64,000 nucleotides of DNA from NCBI RefSeq assembly GCF_963259705.1, contig NC_081842.1, positions 90,882,433-90,946,432 of the forward strand, written 5' to 3'. The stretch is from Myotis daubentonii. Its lineage: Eukaryota; Chordata; Mammalia; Chiroptera; Vespertilionidae. The notes beneath the pieces were generated by a model. The model was not told the DNA's origin and ran no database searches. It was given only the letters and a program-made list of their open reading frames with translations. Both the position numbers and the translations under genes were made by a program. Shown piece by piece: positions 11,926 to 22,909 of this stretch (positions are counted from its first letter, which is position 1; every line of letters starts with the position of its first letter).

Positions 11926-12099
11926 TAGCTTGTAGCACTTATTACTACACTCACTGCTTCCATGAATTGTGTATTCTGGGACCTCATTAAGTATCTGATT
12001 AGGGCAATCAGTTGACCTTAGTGCCATTCTCCAAAATATGGAGTGCAGAAAAGGAAAAGGTTCATGCATGGGAACACATGAACTAGAAAATTATTGCAA

Positions 12100-12640
12100 T
12101 TTTGTACTTTTGTAGTGGGGGTTTTGTGAATTTTCCAGAAAGAGAACACAGTTATGGCTCTTACAATATTCAAATTATAGTAGAGAAATAGGCAATTAAA
12201 CAATCACAATATACCATGAAAAGTGCTATAATTGATGTTCAATGGAACTAGAGGGGAAGAGTGTTCACCATCTTTGGGGGAGGTTAGAAAAAAAGGTGTC
12301 AACAATGGTAGCCAGATGGTAAAATGCTTAGGAAGAGTCTTGAAGAATTAACCCAAAGTCCTCAGGCAAAGAACAGCATGTGCACAGGCATGAAAAAAAT
12401 GTCACTTGCAGGGGCCTGAAAATGTTGCATCTGGGAGAAAAGGTAACTGTGCAGGGAGATTACACATGATAGGGGGGCCAAGGAGCTATGTAAAAATAGA
12501 GGGAGGCAGGTGGCAAGAGAAGATTTGCATTTTATGGAGAAAACACTGGGCTCAATTCAGAGGATATATTCGGAAAGAGAGTGGGAGAGATTATGTGAGG
12601 CAACAAAACTATTCTATTGATTACTGCAACTTCCCAGTAA
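12100..12640 (-). mobile_element. LINE-2 remnant, antisense
   Basis: An L2-type antisense block is visible: 'aacagcatgtgcacaggc' at 12372-12389 corresponds to the conserved GGAACAG/GTGCAAAGG segment. The region downstream (ggcaagagaag, aacaaaactattct) keeps L2 order. No intact frame. Confidence 0.55.
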
Positions 12641-12923
12641 CTGGAAGTGAAGCTGCAATTCTGAGGATGAAGGAGACATAAATTCATGGCTAACAGAAAT
12701 CTCTTGAAATTATGTTTTAATTTTTATCACAGTTTTTGAATGCTTTTTAAAAAAAAGTTATCCCATTCTTGGTATATCTAGTACCAAAAAAAATCACCCA
12801 CATCCTCAGTATTTTGAAGTTAAGAAATAATTGCTTAAAATCAATTGTTAAAAAAGTAATCATTTATCAATAATTAAGAAGTGAACAGAGATCACACTTC
12901 TCTATCAATTATTTTATATTATG

Positions 12924-13533
12924 CTACAGGCCTGGTGCACAACATTCATGCACAGGGTTGGGGGTGGCCCTCAGCCCGGCCTGCACCCTCTACAATCCGG
13001 GACCCCTCAGGGGATGTCCGACTGCTTCTCTGGTGATCCAGGACCTCTGGCTCCTAACTGTTCACCTGCCTGCCTGCCTGCTTACCCCTAATCACCTGCT
13101 GGCCTGATCGCCCCTAACCGCCTCTGCCTCGTCTCGCACCCAGGACTCAGCTTTGCCTGGGCTGGCTGCAGCTGCAGGGGACCTTAGGCAGGTGGCTTCC
13201 CCTGGGCCACAGCACAGACACCTGGGACCACGGGGCGGGCGGCTTGTCCCTCTTCTAGGCCACAGCTCCAGCCGCTGGTGCCCGGGGCCGCGGGGACCGT
13301 GGGACATGCATGTTGTCCCTCTCCTGGGCTGCAGGCCCAGCTGCTGGTGCCCGTGATTGCAGAGGGGGTGGCTTGCCCCTCTCCCAGGCCATAGGTACAG
13401 CCACTGGCACCTGGGACCATGGGGCGGGCAGTTTGTTCCTCTCCCGGAGCCTGGCTGGTCCCCATTTCTCTCTCGTCTGAGCCTTCATGGTGTGAGGGTG
13501 TGATGACTATTTGCATATTAGCTCTTTATAGGA
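12924..13533 (-). mobile_element. HeliBat-type Helitron, 610 bp, GC-rich cargo
   Basis: The minus-strand 5' end is TCCTATAAAGAGCTAATATG. The 3' end is degenerate (CTAC-type in place of CTAG), after a GTGCAC-containing decayed hairpin. Flanks are A and T. The centre (about 13165-13450) is GC-rich and built of imperfect units of roughly 78 bp, each with a GCTGGTGCCCG-like word and a GGGGCGGGC-like word. The long overlapping open frames here on both strands come from that composition, not from coding. Confidence 0.85.
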
Positions 13534-13848
13534 TAGTTAGCTACCTAATTTGAAGACTTAACCGACATACACGTTTAGAACTGATATATTCTAACAAACT
13601 ACAAAATGTTCCAAAATAACTCAAATATATAAATCCTTTTTGAATTAAGGTACATATAAATAAACAAGAAGTAAATTATATTACTTATTCTATATTTAAC
13701 TACAAGAGAGAAATATAGAATGACATCTTGCTTTTAATTAAAGAGAATAGCATATAACATGTATTTATAGTGAATGCCCCTATAATAAATTAAAACTAAA
13801 AATTGGTGACTCTCTTTTGACAAAACTTCAAAATGACTATTGGAATGC

Positions 13849-13851
<3 letters not shown>

Positions 13852-13893
<42 letters not shown>
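13852..13893. repeat. (AT)n microsatellite
   Basis: An uninterrupted AT dinucleotide run of about 42 bp between short AT-rich flanks. Confidence 0.95.
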
Positions 13894-13895
<2 letters not shown>

Positions 13896-14037
13896 TATAG
13901 GCTTGGGGATAATTTCCGTTAATTCTGTAAAAATGCCTGAGATTTTTACCATTAAAATGCTCTTCATTTGGCCATCTGAGCTGGTGGTCATTTACTTTTT
14001 AGTATGAAATAGTTTATTTAATCTTTCCCTCTTCTTT

Positions 14038-14259
14038 TTAAAAATATATTTTTATTGATTTCAGACAAGAAGAAAGAGGGAGAGAGAAATAGAATCATCA
14101 GTAATAAGAGAGAATTATGGATTGGCTACCTCCTATATGCCCTTCTCCCCAAGTGGGAATTGAGCCTACAGCCTAGGCATGTGCCATGACCTAAAATAGA
14201 ACCATGACCTTCTGGTTCATAGGTCAATGCTCAACCACTAAGCCACACCAGCCAGACTC
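14038..14259 (-). mobile_element. Ves SINE, antisense
   Basis: The minus strand shows a tRNA-like head (14180-14255) and the Ves body and A-rich tail (polyT side at 14038). The TSD is ccctcttcttt at 14027-14037 and 14260-14270, 11 bp. Box sequences are more diverged than in the SINE at 1970, so it is probably older. Confidence 0.88.
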
Positions 14260-14288
14260 CCCTCTTCTTTACACAAGTAGGGTTATAA

Positions 14289-14441
14289 GAGGACAAGTAC
14301 ATTTTGCAGAGTGAACAACCCAAGGAGCTTGTCAAAGGAGACCAGCTTCATCGCAAGAAGCCCCCGCTAGGTACCTCAGAGGGCAACATCAGGAAGCAGG
14401 AAGATGGTGAAAGGAAAATTGTCATCAAGAATCTGACCTAA
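14289..14441 (+). pseudogene. Possible coding-like 50-codon fragment, unidentified
   Basis: An open frame of 50 sense codons lies between an in-frame TAA (14286-14288) and a TAA (14439-14441), without an ATG start. Its product is rich in Glu, Lys and Gln and ends in a charged ERKIVIKNLT-like tail. That composition is unlike the low-complexity or AT-driven frames nearby. It could be a chance frame, a decayed processed pseudogene or a terminal exon. I do not recognise the protein. Confidence 0.25.
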
Positions 14442-16020
14442 TTAGCATTTTTTTTCTTTCAGTTCTCTGTGCCCATACTTTCCTTTCAAATTGAAAACCA
14501 GCTAAATGTATTTAAACTGAAAAGTTACATATGATATAATTTACCCCCCAAATTAAAAATGCATAATTAAACAGCATTCCCCAGATCTACAAGGAAGTCA
14601 GTCATTGAACTAATATGTTGCCAGCCTCATTCAAAGATCACCGGCTGACAACATGCATAGCATTGCCACGCAGGATATTTCCAAATACCACACAAGAAAG
14701 ACCATATTTTGGTATTGATTTATCATCAGAGGCAAAACTACGTCTCCTGAATTATAGATATGGAACCACAAATTAACAATCCCTAAGTAGAGGATGAATA
14801 ATCCAAGTTCACAACAATGGCTAAAACTGACACAGGCAACATAATTCAAAACCTTCCCCCAAAGAGCTGAATTCTTAAAAATCTCATTTAACAACCTTAC
14901 GCTTCATTCTGAAAGCTATGTTTGTACAGTAAATGAAAGTTAAAATTGAGCAGTTGTGACTCTTGCTTCCCTTTTTAAAGGAGTTTGATTATGCTTTGTA
15001 ATAATGTAAAGACTAGAAGTCACGATTTTAAAGAGAAAAAGAGGGGGAAAGTGTACCATGCTGGTCAGTTTTCCCTTGGAAATATCTGATCTTATTCTGT
15101 GTCAAAGTCTATCTGTCCATGATGTTATTTTTAAACCTTGAAGAAGGAAGAAACTGATTGATCTTAAACGATTTCTAAAAACCTATTTTTCCCCCATACT
15201 TTGCCCATTATAAGCCACAGGGATCAACCTGCCCCCTGCTGATAAACTCCATAGTTTGAAAACACTAATCAAACAAGATAGTGAAATGATCAAAGTGTAG
15301 TAGTCTGATTCCTCCATTCAGTGTATGGCACATCTGTGAACTGGAGGAGAGCAGGAGATTTCAAATAAAGACTAAAAGAACTCTTTTAAAGCATTTCTTT
15401 TGTACTTGAAAATTTGTTCATTTTTGAGCTGGGAAAAAAAACACACACAGGAGAGCTAAAAGCCTAATAAATTCCTTTGATCTGGACATAGAAAGCCCTT
15501 AAAGAGAAAATCTAAAAGGTTGTAGACTATCTACTGTTCTCTAAAAATTAAAATCTCGCAAACCATCACTTAACTCTCCCTCCTGCCTCCCTGCCCCCAC
15601 CAACATATTATATACCCCTTCCATTTTAGGAAGAATAGAAACTACTATATATGATTAGACTAAGATCTAAATGTACTCAAATATTTTAATCAAGAACAGA
15701 GGAATCCCACACCTATTTGCAGTCCCACACACGGTACCTTTCATAAAGGACCTCTCCTGGAAACATTCCGATTAGGCACAGAAATAATTTAGTATGAATA
15801 GAGAGATCTATGAACAAGAATCTAAACCCTAAATATTCGCTGGTAGCAAGTTAATAAGTTAAATTTGAGAAGTAATAGCTTTTAAAGTAATAAAATAAGG
15901 ACTAGATAAGTGCCAGCATCCAAATCCATAAGAAGGCATTTAACTTTATTTTAAAAGGTTGAAATCTGTGCTGTCAAAACAGCCAATGTCCACAACTTGA
16001 TGTGATTCACACTTTGCGCT
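14442..16020. other. Single-copy DNA
   Basis: No repeat family recognised. A pyrimidine tract followed by CAG at 14450-14462 resembles a 3' splice site, but there is no supporting exon. The 87-codon minus frame at 14631-14894 has no known domain. Confidence 0.45.
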
Positions 16021-16025
16021 CTAGC

Positions 16026-16236
16026 CAGTGGTCGGCAAACTGCGGCTCGAGAACCAGATGCGGCTTTTTGGCCCCTTGAGTGTGGCTCTTCCACAAAATA
16101 CCATGTGCGGGCGCGCATGTACAGTGCGATTGAAACTTCGTGGCCCATGCGCAGAAGTCGGTATTTTGTGGAATAGCCACACTCAAGGGGCCAAAGAGCC
16201 GCATGTGGCTCGCAAGTCACAGTTTGCCGACCACTG
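16026..16236. mobile_element. Palindromic hAT MITE, 211 bp
   Basis: Both ends read CAGTGGTCGGCAAACTG inward, and the two arms (about 16026-16112 and 16150-16236) are near-complete inverted copies, giving a long snap-back hairpin. The same peptide-like pattern therefore appears on both strands, which is not coding. CpG-rich words are retained. hAT-type 8-bp TSDs are too decayed to be convincing (gctctagc against gtctgaac). Matches the nonautonomous hAT MITEs amplified in vesper bats. Confidence 0.8.
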
Positions 16237-16244
16237 GTCTGAAC

Positions 16245-16408
16245 CATTGCTACTCAAAGTGTGGTATTTCCATGAGCCTCATCCTTTCCAACTTGGAACT
16301 TGTTAGTTACAACAAATTTTAGACCCCACCTTAGATCTACTGAATGAAAACCTACATTTTAACAAGATCCTGGTGATACAAATGCACATCAAACTTTGAG
16401 AAGCACTG
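16245..16408 (+). mobile_element. MER5A (hAT-Charlie MITE)
   Basis: Near-complete MER5A: a left end resembling CAGTGGTTCTCAAAGTGTGG, the core around 16300-16370 ('ttaacaagatcctggtgat'), and a right end ttgagaagcactg at 16396-16408. An ancient placental-mammal MITE. It abuts the palindromic hAT MITE. Confidence 0.75.
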
Positions 16409-16416
16409 CCCTGGCC

Positions 16417-17475
16417 CAACCATGTTTTTCATACTTGTCACAAGTTTTGTTTCTCAGGCATACACTGAATTTATGTGCAAATATAAATACTACAAAATGT
16501 TTTATAGAAAACTTTATCTAGGATTCTGAGCTAAAGAAGACCAGACAATAAAATGTTCCAACAACATGCATTCCAAGAACGATTTTCCTCCTGCATTTTT
16601 TTTTTTGTAGATTTCTCTGTGTGTGCATGTTTCCAGACTGCTTTTTGGTTTACTTTTCGTTTTATAGTTAAATCAAGTACATCCCAGACCTTCATTGAAA
16701 GCATTCCTTGTGCAAAGTGTGTGCATATAAGAGATAAAAATATGAGTAACTCATAGTACACATCCTCAAGTTTATAAAATATGAAGAGAAGAGTAGATAA
16801 ATACTAATTCAAAACAAGTATATAGTTGCTTCCGTGGGTATCAGGCACACATTGTTATACTATAAAGAAAGAGGGGAAAAATATAATAGCTATAGTCTCG
16901 CATGCCAGGCTTCCTTCCTTGAAGAAATCACCACTTTCACTAAATACAATTGTGATGAGTCTGCCAATTATATTCCCCAGAGGTGGGCATGGAACTAGTT
17001 AGAAAAATCATAGGACAGTGTCCTCCACAATGATTAGTCCTAACTGGGCAAGTAATCCAAGCAGGATTCATCAGACACTTCTGAAATGGTATAAGGACCC
17101 TAATATAAATCAGTGTTGTTTTTAAACCAAAAATTCAGGAATCTAGAAAGATTTTAATATATAATGTGTATATATATATATATATATATGTATGTATATA
17201 TATATATATATTACAAATATTAACTGCTAAATATATTCATTTATAATAGTTTAAATATCTGTGAATTAAGACCTACATACAGAGTGAAGCTAATTGGAGA
17301 CACAAAGAGATAGAGAGGAATACTATAATGGCGTCTTTTGAAACCTTGGGTAGAGATACGCTCAGATTGAAATTCATTTCCGGTTTTTCAAGTTACTGAA
17401 ACATTAAATTATTTTTTTTCAAGATAGGTTAGGCTAGATTTCTATTACTTAGAACTGGAAGATTCCGGACTATTA
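16417..17475. other. AT-rich DNA with TA/TG microsatellite
   Basis: No gene. A (TA)n/(TG) run occupies about 17165-17212. A pair of complementary-strand frames at 16531-16761 (minus) and 16553-16756 (plus) are shadows of each other without a known domain. Confidence 0.5.
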
Positions 17476-17479
17476 CTAG

Positions 17480-17700
17480 TATTAACATTTATTGAGAACA
17501 CTTTATTTAAGGAGAAATGCCATAGACTATTCAAAGTATTACTTCATTTATTCCTTACAATGCCTCTAAAACATAAATACTGTTTCCCCTCATCTCATTG
17601 AAAAGAAAACTGAGGCTTTAAACAAATAGAGAATAAGTGGAAGTAATCACTCAGACCTGGGTTTAAATCCAAACTCCATTTATTACCCATATATGTGTCA
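17480..17700 (-). mobile_element. MIR SINE remnant
   Basis: Antisense MIR: the 3' side 'acatttattgagaac' at 17487-17501, the core 'gaaaactgaggctt' at 17605-17618, and the tRNA-like side 'acctgggtttaaatcc' at 17655-17670. Nearly full length but diverged. Confidence 0.65.
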
Positions 17701-17704
17701 CCTT

Positions 17705-18630
17705 AAATAGTTCTATAAAAATTGTACCAAAATTTGCTGTAAAAGAGCTAAAGAGAGAAAGAAAATGCAACTACCTAGAAGTTTAGGAAATCTTCACAGA
17801 AGAGATATTTTTTATATAAGCCCAGAGGCAAAGGTTATATTTCAAAAACTCAAGAATATTCAAAGAAAATGCAATTGCATGAATAATGGTCTAGTTGCAC
17901 AAGATTTTGGACATATTCAGAATTAGTGCAGATGTTTTGAACATAGGGAAATTGAATTGGAAAATTAGGCTGGACAGATTAATTGATACTACATTGTATA
18001 TCTCTAATTCCAATGTGTTCAATTTGGACTTAATTTATTAGACATTTGGATTTCATTGAAATTTCTTAAGATGAGCCATGAAATGATGAGAATTTCACTT
18101 CAGAATGACTGATTTAGTTAATACGTGTAGTTTGAATACAATAGAAAGAGACAACACAGAAGGGTCCCATTGGAAGCAGCTTTTATAGTCTGGCTTCATT
18201 TTTTTGCAAATTGTTAAATCTCTATATAAATAAGCTATAATGAGTGATACCAATGGATAGATAGATTATTCTATGGGGGTTTTATTTATTCTTTTTTTAT
18301 TTTTATAATTTTTGAAACAAAAAAATGCTTATACCGCAACAAACAGCAGCAAATACATTTAAATAATTTAACCTCCAAATAATAGTTAAAATTATAGCAG
18401 TTTTTAGTAACATAAAACATGTAAATTGTACTTCATAATTCATATACTCCAGTGTTAGATGTGTGAGAAGTTTTCATAATATCAGTGTTCAAAGGTGCAG
18501 GGGAGAGTGAAGCAAGGAGCAAAGGCTTTAACTAGGATAGTGAAGAGGAGGGTGAAAAGGAGAGGGGCTTCTGGAGAATGTGAAGGAGGTGGCTGAATCA
18601 CACGGGATTGATTTGATTTGTTAGAAATGA
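17705..18630. other. AT-rich single-copy DNA
   Basis: No gene or recognised repeat. Confidence 0.5.
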
Positions 18631-18635
18631 AAATT

Positions 18636-18755
18636 CTTGGGCTACATCCCCGACCCACTGACTAAGGAACTCAAGAAATATGGCCCAACAATCTTTGTTT
18701 TAATAAGCCCCTCTGTGAATCCTGATGCACTTCAAAGTTTGAATCACTCTGTTCA
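18636..18755 (+). mobile_element. MER5A fragment
   Basis: The 3' half of MER5A is visible, with 'ttaataagcccctctgtgaa' at 18700-18719 and 'ctgatgcacttcaaagtttgaa' spread over 18721-18742. Left end lost. Confidence 0.7.
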
Positions 18756-18756
18756 A

Positions 18757-18965
18757 CTGGGTCCGGGTTTCAAGCCATGACTCTTTTATTAGCTGCGTGA
18801 TTATAGGCAAGTCATTTACATTGGATTGGATAAGATTCCAATTCTCCATCTGTGAAAGAATTCTCACCTGATAGGATCCATATGAAAGCAGCATGAGATT
18901 GTTCTTGTGAAGTGTTTAGTGCAGTTCCTGGCATGAAATAAACACTGAACAATGATAGCTCTTAT
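18757..18965 (+). mobile_element. MIR SINE
   Basis: MIR in order: a 'tgggtccgggttt' head at 18759-18771, the core with 'aggcaagtcatt' at 18807-18818, 'ctccatctgtgaaa' at 18844-18857, and the tail 'cctggcatgaaataaacac' at 18928-18946. Close to full length. Confidence 0.75.
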
Positions 18966-20262
18966 TTCTAGGTGACAATCAGATATCGGTGGCTCAGACT
19001 ATGGAATTACTAAAGTGGATTCCTGCTTCTCATTTCAGGTAATGAGAACAACACTGGTGGTTTTAACAAAGAAAAACCAATATGAAATGTAATATTACAA
19101 GCTAAAGTATACAAATTTCTTCACTACTCTATAATTCCTATTCTGAACAAACTGTATGACCTTACGCCAGTTTTCTGGCCAATGTAGAACTTAGTTTTTC
19201 AACATAAAATTCTGTGAATAGACTCAATGATGTCTAAATTTTTTTTCCAACCCTGCATTGCTACATAAATTGTCTCTCATTTATCACTAGCACCTTAAGT
19301 CAATCAATAAACAATTAGGTTTCATGTACTGTGGTCAATGGTGTAGAGAATGAAAGAATTACAAAGTACATGGTCCTGATGTTACCATTGGACTTGGAAT
19401 ATGCACATGAAAAATTAACTAGCCCTAAAGGAAGTATGTTGTATTTTTAAGGAGAAACAAAAATATACCAGGGGAAAGAGAACAACCAAATGTATATGGT
19501 ATACCTTTAAATTCATGGCCACTAATCTTAAATTCTTACCTCTAACCAGAATTCCTACATATCTTTAGAATATTCATTTTTCACAGCCTAGATAACTCTT
19601 CAGATTCACTCACCAAACATCTATCACTTAATTTACTCCTACTATACTTAATTTTATGGAGCAAAAAGAAAGGAAAATTCAGAAGAGAATTATAGAAAAG
19701 TCTTATCAACACATCTACCCATTATTCTGTCTACTATATAGATAATTCCTTCTCTTCTGCTGAGCTGTTAGAATGATAAACTCTCCATGCCTCTTTCTAA
19801 AGCCTTTATTTCTCTTAATATGCTAGTTCCCATTCCATCTCATCTACTCAAAGCTGTTACTCCAATGATTTTATACCTTTACCACTACATCATCAAATTT
19901 TTCTATCTATTCCATATTCCCTATGGGCACACAACTATGATCTTGTTTCAACTCAATATATTCCTCTATTGAACAAGTTTTCCTCCAATTAACACCCAGT
20001 TTTTCTGTTCCTATTTACTGTGAAATTACTCAAAATAACTACTCAGTCATCTAATCTTCAATTTATTCTCTTCCATTCTCTTAAGCTGACTCCAGTCAGG
20101 TTTTTGCCCCAACAAATCCACTATGCTGCTCTTGCCCAGGTCATCAGTTACTTTCCCATTGCTAAAGCCAATAGTCAATTCTAAGTCCACATCTTACTTA
20201 AACTATAGTAATATTTGACAATATCAATCCCTCCCTTAAGTATTTGAAACACTTTGGATATA

Positions 20263-21083
20263 CAGGGTGGGACAAAAGTAAGATAATATTGTTTGTAGCA
20301 AAAATCCTATCTAATAATAGACAAACATGGTAATTGACCATACCTTTGCTACGCCTCCCATTGGCTAATCAGCGTGATATGCAAATTAACCGCCAACAAA
20401 GATGGCAGCTAATTTTCATACTGTAGGCAGGGCGGGACAGTGCGATCCGCCAGCCCTGCTGCGGGGCAGGGCATGGTGGATTGTGATCCGCCTGCCTTGT
20501 GACCCACTCAGCCCTGCCGCCTGCTGGGACTGCAGTCCATGTGCACGGCCCAGTGGGGCCTGCAGTCCGTGTGCGTGGTCTGGCAGCCCGCCCTGCACTG
20601 CTGCCCGCCAGGCCTGCAGTCCGTGTGCATGGCCCAGTGGCCGGTGGGGCGCAGTGGATCGCGTCCTGCCCGCCCCGCACCCCACCCCACCCCTCCTCTC
20701 CCTGCCACCTGCCTGGCCAATCGCGATCCGCCTGCCCCATCCCACCACCCACCGGGCCTGCCATGTGCGGTGGGCAGTGGGGCGGGGCGGCTTGGCAAAG
20801 GACCTGCCATCTGCGACCCAGTGCTGGATCAGGTCCTGCCATCTGCCACCTGGGGAGCTAGCCTAAACAAGCAGGTGGTTATCTCCTGAGGGGTCCCAGA
20901 CTGTGAGAGGGCACAGGTCCGGCTGAGGGACACCCCTCGCCCCTTCACCTCCCACCCCCCTGCCAGTGCACAAATTTTTGTGCACCGGGCCTCTAGTAAT
21001 ATAATAATTTATAAATAATAATACAAGAATAAAATCTGTGTTTTGTGTACTCACAACTGTAAAATTATTTTTGCTCCACCTTG
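20263..21083. mobile_element. Mariner-type MITE, split by a HeliBat
   Basis: The left TIR cagggtgggacaaaagtaag (20263-20282) matches the inverse of the right TIR ending ttgctccaccttg (21071-21083). Flanking TA dinucleotides at 20261-20262 and 21084-21085 are the expected TSD. Without the Helitron (20305-20996) the element is only about 130 bp, so it is a nonautonomous MITE. Confidence 0.85.
20305..20996 (+). mobile_element. HeliBat-type Helitron, 692 bp
   Basis: It begins TCCTATCTAATAATAGACAA and carries a subterminal 3' hairpin (GTGCACAAA, TT, TTTGTGCAC at 20966-20985) 8 bp before the terminal CTCTAG, ending at 20996. Host bases are A and T. The centre is GC-rich with repeated words such as CTGCAGTCCGTGTGC, which open long meaningless frames on both strands (about 100-157 codons). 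No Rep/helicase domain. Inserted inside the mariner MITE. Confidence 0.93.
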
Positions 21084-21567
21084 TAAATATATCCCTATGG
21101 ATATCTAATAAATATCACAAATCTAAATTGTCCAACACTCCTACTCTTTTCCCTAACAATTCTGCTGCTTCCCTTGTAGTCTTCTTCTCAAAAGCCACAA
21201 ACACCATCTTTCTGTTACTGAAGCCAAAAACCTTGAGGTCATTTACATCCCTCTTATTTACTTACAACAGCCAAGTCATCAACTTATATTGGCAGTTCCA
21301 ATTTCAAAATATGTTTAGAGGAATTCCACTTCTTACCCTTTCTACTGCTACTGCCTTTAACTAGGTCACTATCACCTGCTCTCTGTGTATTTCAATAGTT
21401 TTTGTTTTTGGTCTCCTACCTCTGCCCTTTATAGTGGAAGTCTATTCTTAACATATCAGCCAGGGAAAAGATCACATCTCACTTAGGTTTAAATTCTTCC
21501 CATGGTTCCCCATCTCACTCACAGCAAAAAGCAACAGCTGCCCAATAATTTCCAATACCCTCATTCC

Positions 21568-21715
21568 TTGCTACTCAAAGTTTGTTCCTCAGACCAGCAA
21601 CATCAACATCACATTGTTGGAGCTGCAGAATCTCAGGTGCCACCCCAGATTTTCTGAATTTAAATCTACACTTTAAAAGATCACCTGGTTATTCATATGC
21701 ACCTTGATTTCTGAG
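21568..21715 (+). mobile_element. MER5A, inserted in L2
   Basis: MER5A core: 'ctactcaaagtttgttcctc' at 21572-21591 and 'catcaacatcaca' at 21600-21613, then the ending around 'atgcaccttgatttctgagg' at 21697-21716. L2-like sequence is present on both sides. Confidence 0.7.
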
Positions 21716-21837
21716 GAAAAAAAAAACTGTCATATGTAACATTCCACTTCTTGCCCTCTGATTTTACTTTCTATCACATCCCCCCTTACTCTGTTCCAAC
21801 AAACAGTCACCTAAATATATAGAAGCTTTATATTTTC

Positions 21838-22125
21838 TGTGTGGCGCAGAACTGAGTCTTTGAGTTCAACAGTCACTGAGGAACTGAATTCTTCCAATAA
21901 CCACCAGGAGTGGGTTTAGAAGCATATTGTCCATGAGTCTTGTCTTGAGATGACTGCATCTCTACCCAAACCCTAATTTTAGCTTTGTAAATTACACTGA
22001 GTCAGAGCTCCAGCTAAGCTAAGCCTAAGATTCCTCTTAAAATTATGAGATAACAAATGTTTGTTGCTTAAAGACACTCACTTTGTGGGTAATTTGTTTT
22101 GACAACTAATGCAGATATCACATGC
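21838..22125 (+). mobile_element. MLT1-type LTR, 3' part
   Basis: The end of an MaLR LTR: 'agatgactgcatctctaccc' at 21948-21967, the 'gagataacaaatgtttgttg' polyadenylation region at 22047-22066, then 'ttaaagacactcactttgtgggtaattt' in pieces to about 22100. The 5' part is not recognisable. Confidence 0.6.
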
Positions 22126-22484
22126 TGGATCCTGATTCTAGAAAGCTTGTAACCTAATTCATTAGTATACTTTTGAAATAATTACTAGACCATAGTGAGG
22201 TTATCAGGGAAGCATTCACTGCGTGTCTTGGCTCTCAAGGCACTTACTTTTTAATTGGTATATGAGTGACATCTTAAAACACTTGTTAAACATTTTATCC
22301 ATAGACTAATATAACTGAGTACTGAGATTATGCAAGGCAAATCATATGTCTGGTCAGAGTTCAGAAAATCAAGATTAATGATGTTTGGGGAACCTATCAT
22401 GAATTAGCATGACCTAAACTTCTTTTAAGAATAAGATTATGTAGAAATGTATACAATTATTAAAGAAGACTAAATAATTTGAAA

Positions 22485-22879
22485 TCTATACTAATAAAAG
22501 GGTAATATGCTAATTAGACCAAGAGACCAGACATCTTCTGACCATCTGACTTCCTTCTAGACAAAGCCATCGTGGTGGGGGCAGAAGCAGAGGTGGTTAG
22601 GGGTCATGAGGCTGGCAGGGGAGGGCAGTTGGGGGCCAACGAGGCAGACAGGGGAGCGGTTAGGCGGTGATCAAGCCGGTAGGCAGGCAAGCATTTAGGA
22701 GCCAGAGGTCCCGATTGCGAGAGGGACGTCAGATTGCCAGTTTAGGCTCTTGCCTGCCGCAGGGCTGGGAACTAAACTGGCTGTTAGACATCCCCCAAAG
22801 GGTCCCGAATTAGAGAGGGTGCAGGCCGGACTGAGAGACCTCCCTTCCAGTGCATGAATTTCATGTACCAGGCCTCTAG
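22485..22879 (+). mobile_element. HeliBat-type Helitron, 395 bp
   Basis: Starts TCTATACTAATAAAAGGG with the subfamily continuation TAATATGCTAATTAGACC. Ends with hairpin remnant TGCATGAATTTCATGTA then CCAGGCCTCTAG. Flanks A and T. The middle has AGGCAG/GGGGGC words shared with the copies at 45279 and 22910. No protein encoded. Confidence 0.92.
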
Positions 22880-22909
22880 TATATTAAATACAACTATATT
22901 ATAATACAA

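Larger units (their letters stand above)
19480..21800 (+). mobile_element. LINE-2 host of a nested insertion stack
   Basis: L2 coding-strand sequence lies at about 19480-20258, 21086-21567 and 21716-21800. The clearest RT mark is a decayed SGF-P--ST motif at 20096-20122, followed by sequence parallel to the L2 RT palm but frameshifted. It is interrupted by a mariner MITE (20263-21083), which holds a HeliBat, and by a MER5A (21568-21715). L2 is the oldest layer. Confidence 0.65.

Noticed and set aside
13092..13516. Four overlapping frames of 67-110 codons on both strands
   Set aside because: Frames over the GC-rich repeats of another HeliBat. No start/splice context or domain.
14450..14462. 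Splice-acceptor-like T-rich tract plus CAG
   Set aside because: Short, follows a stop codon, no exon-like frame after it.
16007..16306. Near-identical peptides on both strands
   Set aside because: Produced by the palindromic hAT MITE, not by genes.
20369..20889. Long overlapping open frames on both strands (100-157 codons), Pro/Gly/Ala/Arg-rich
   Set aside because: They lie within a HeliBat with GC-rich cargo and occur in several frames at once, a composition effect. No domain seen.
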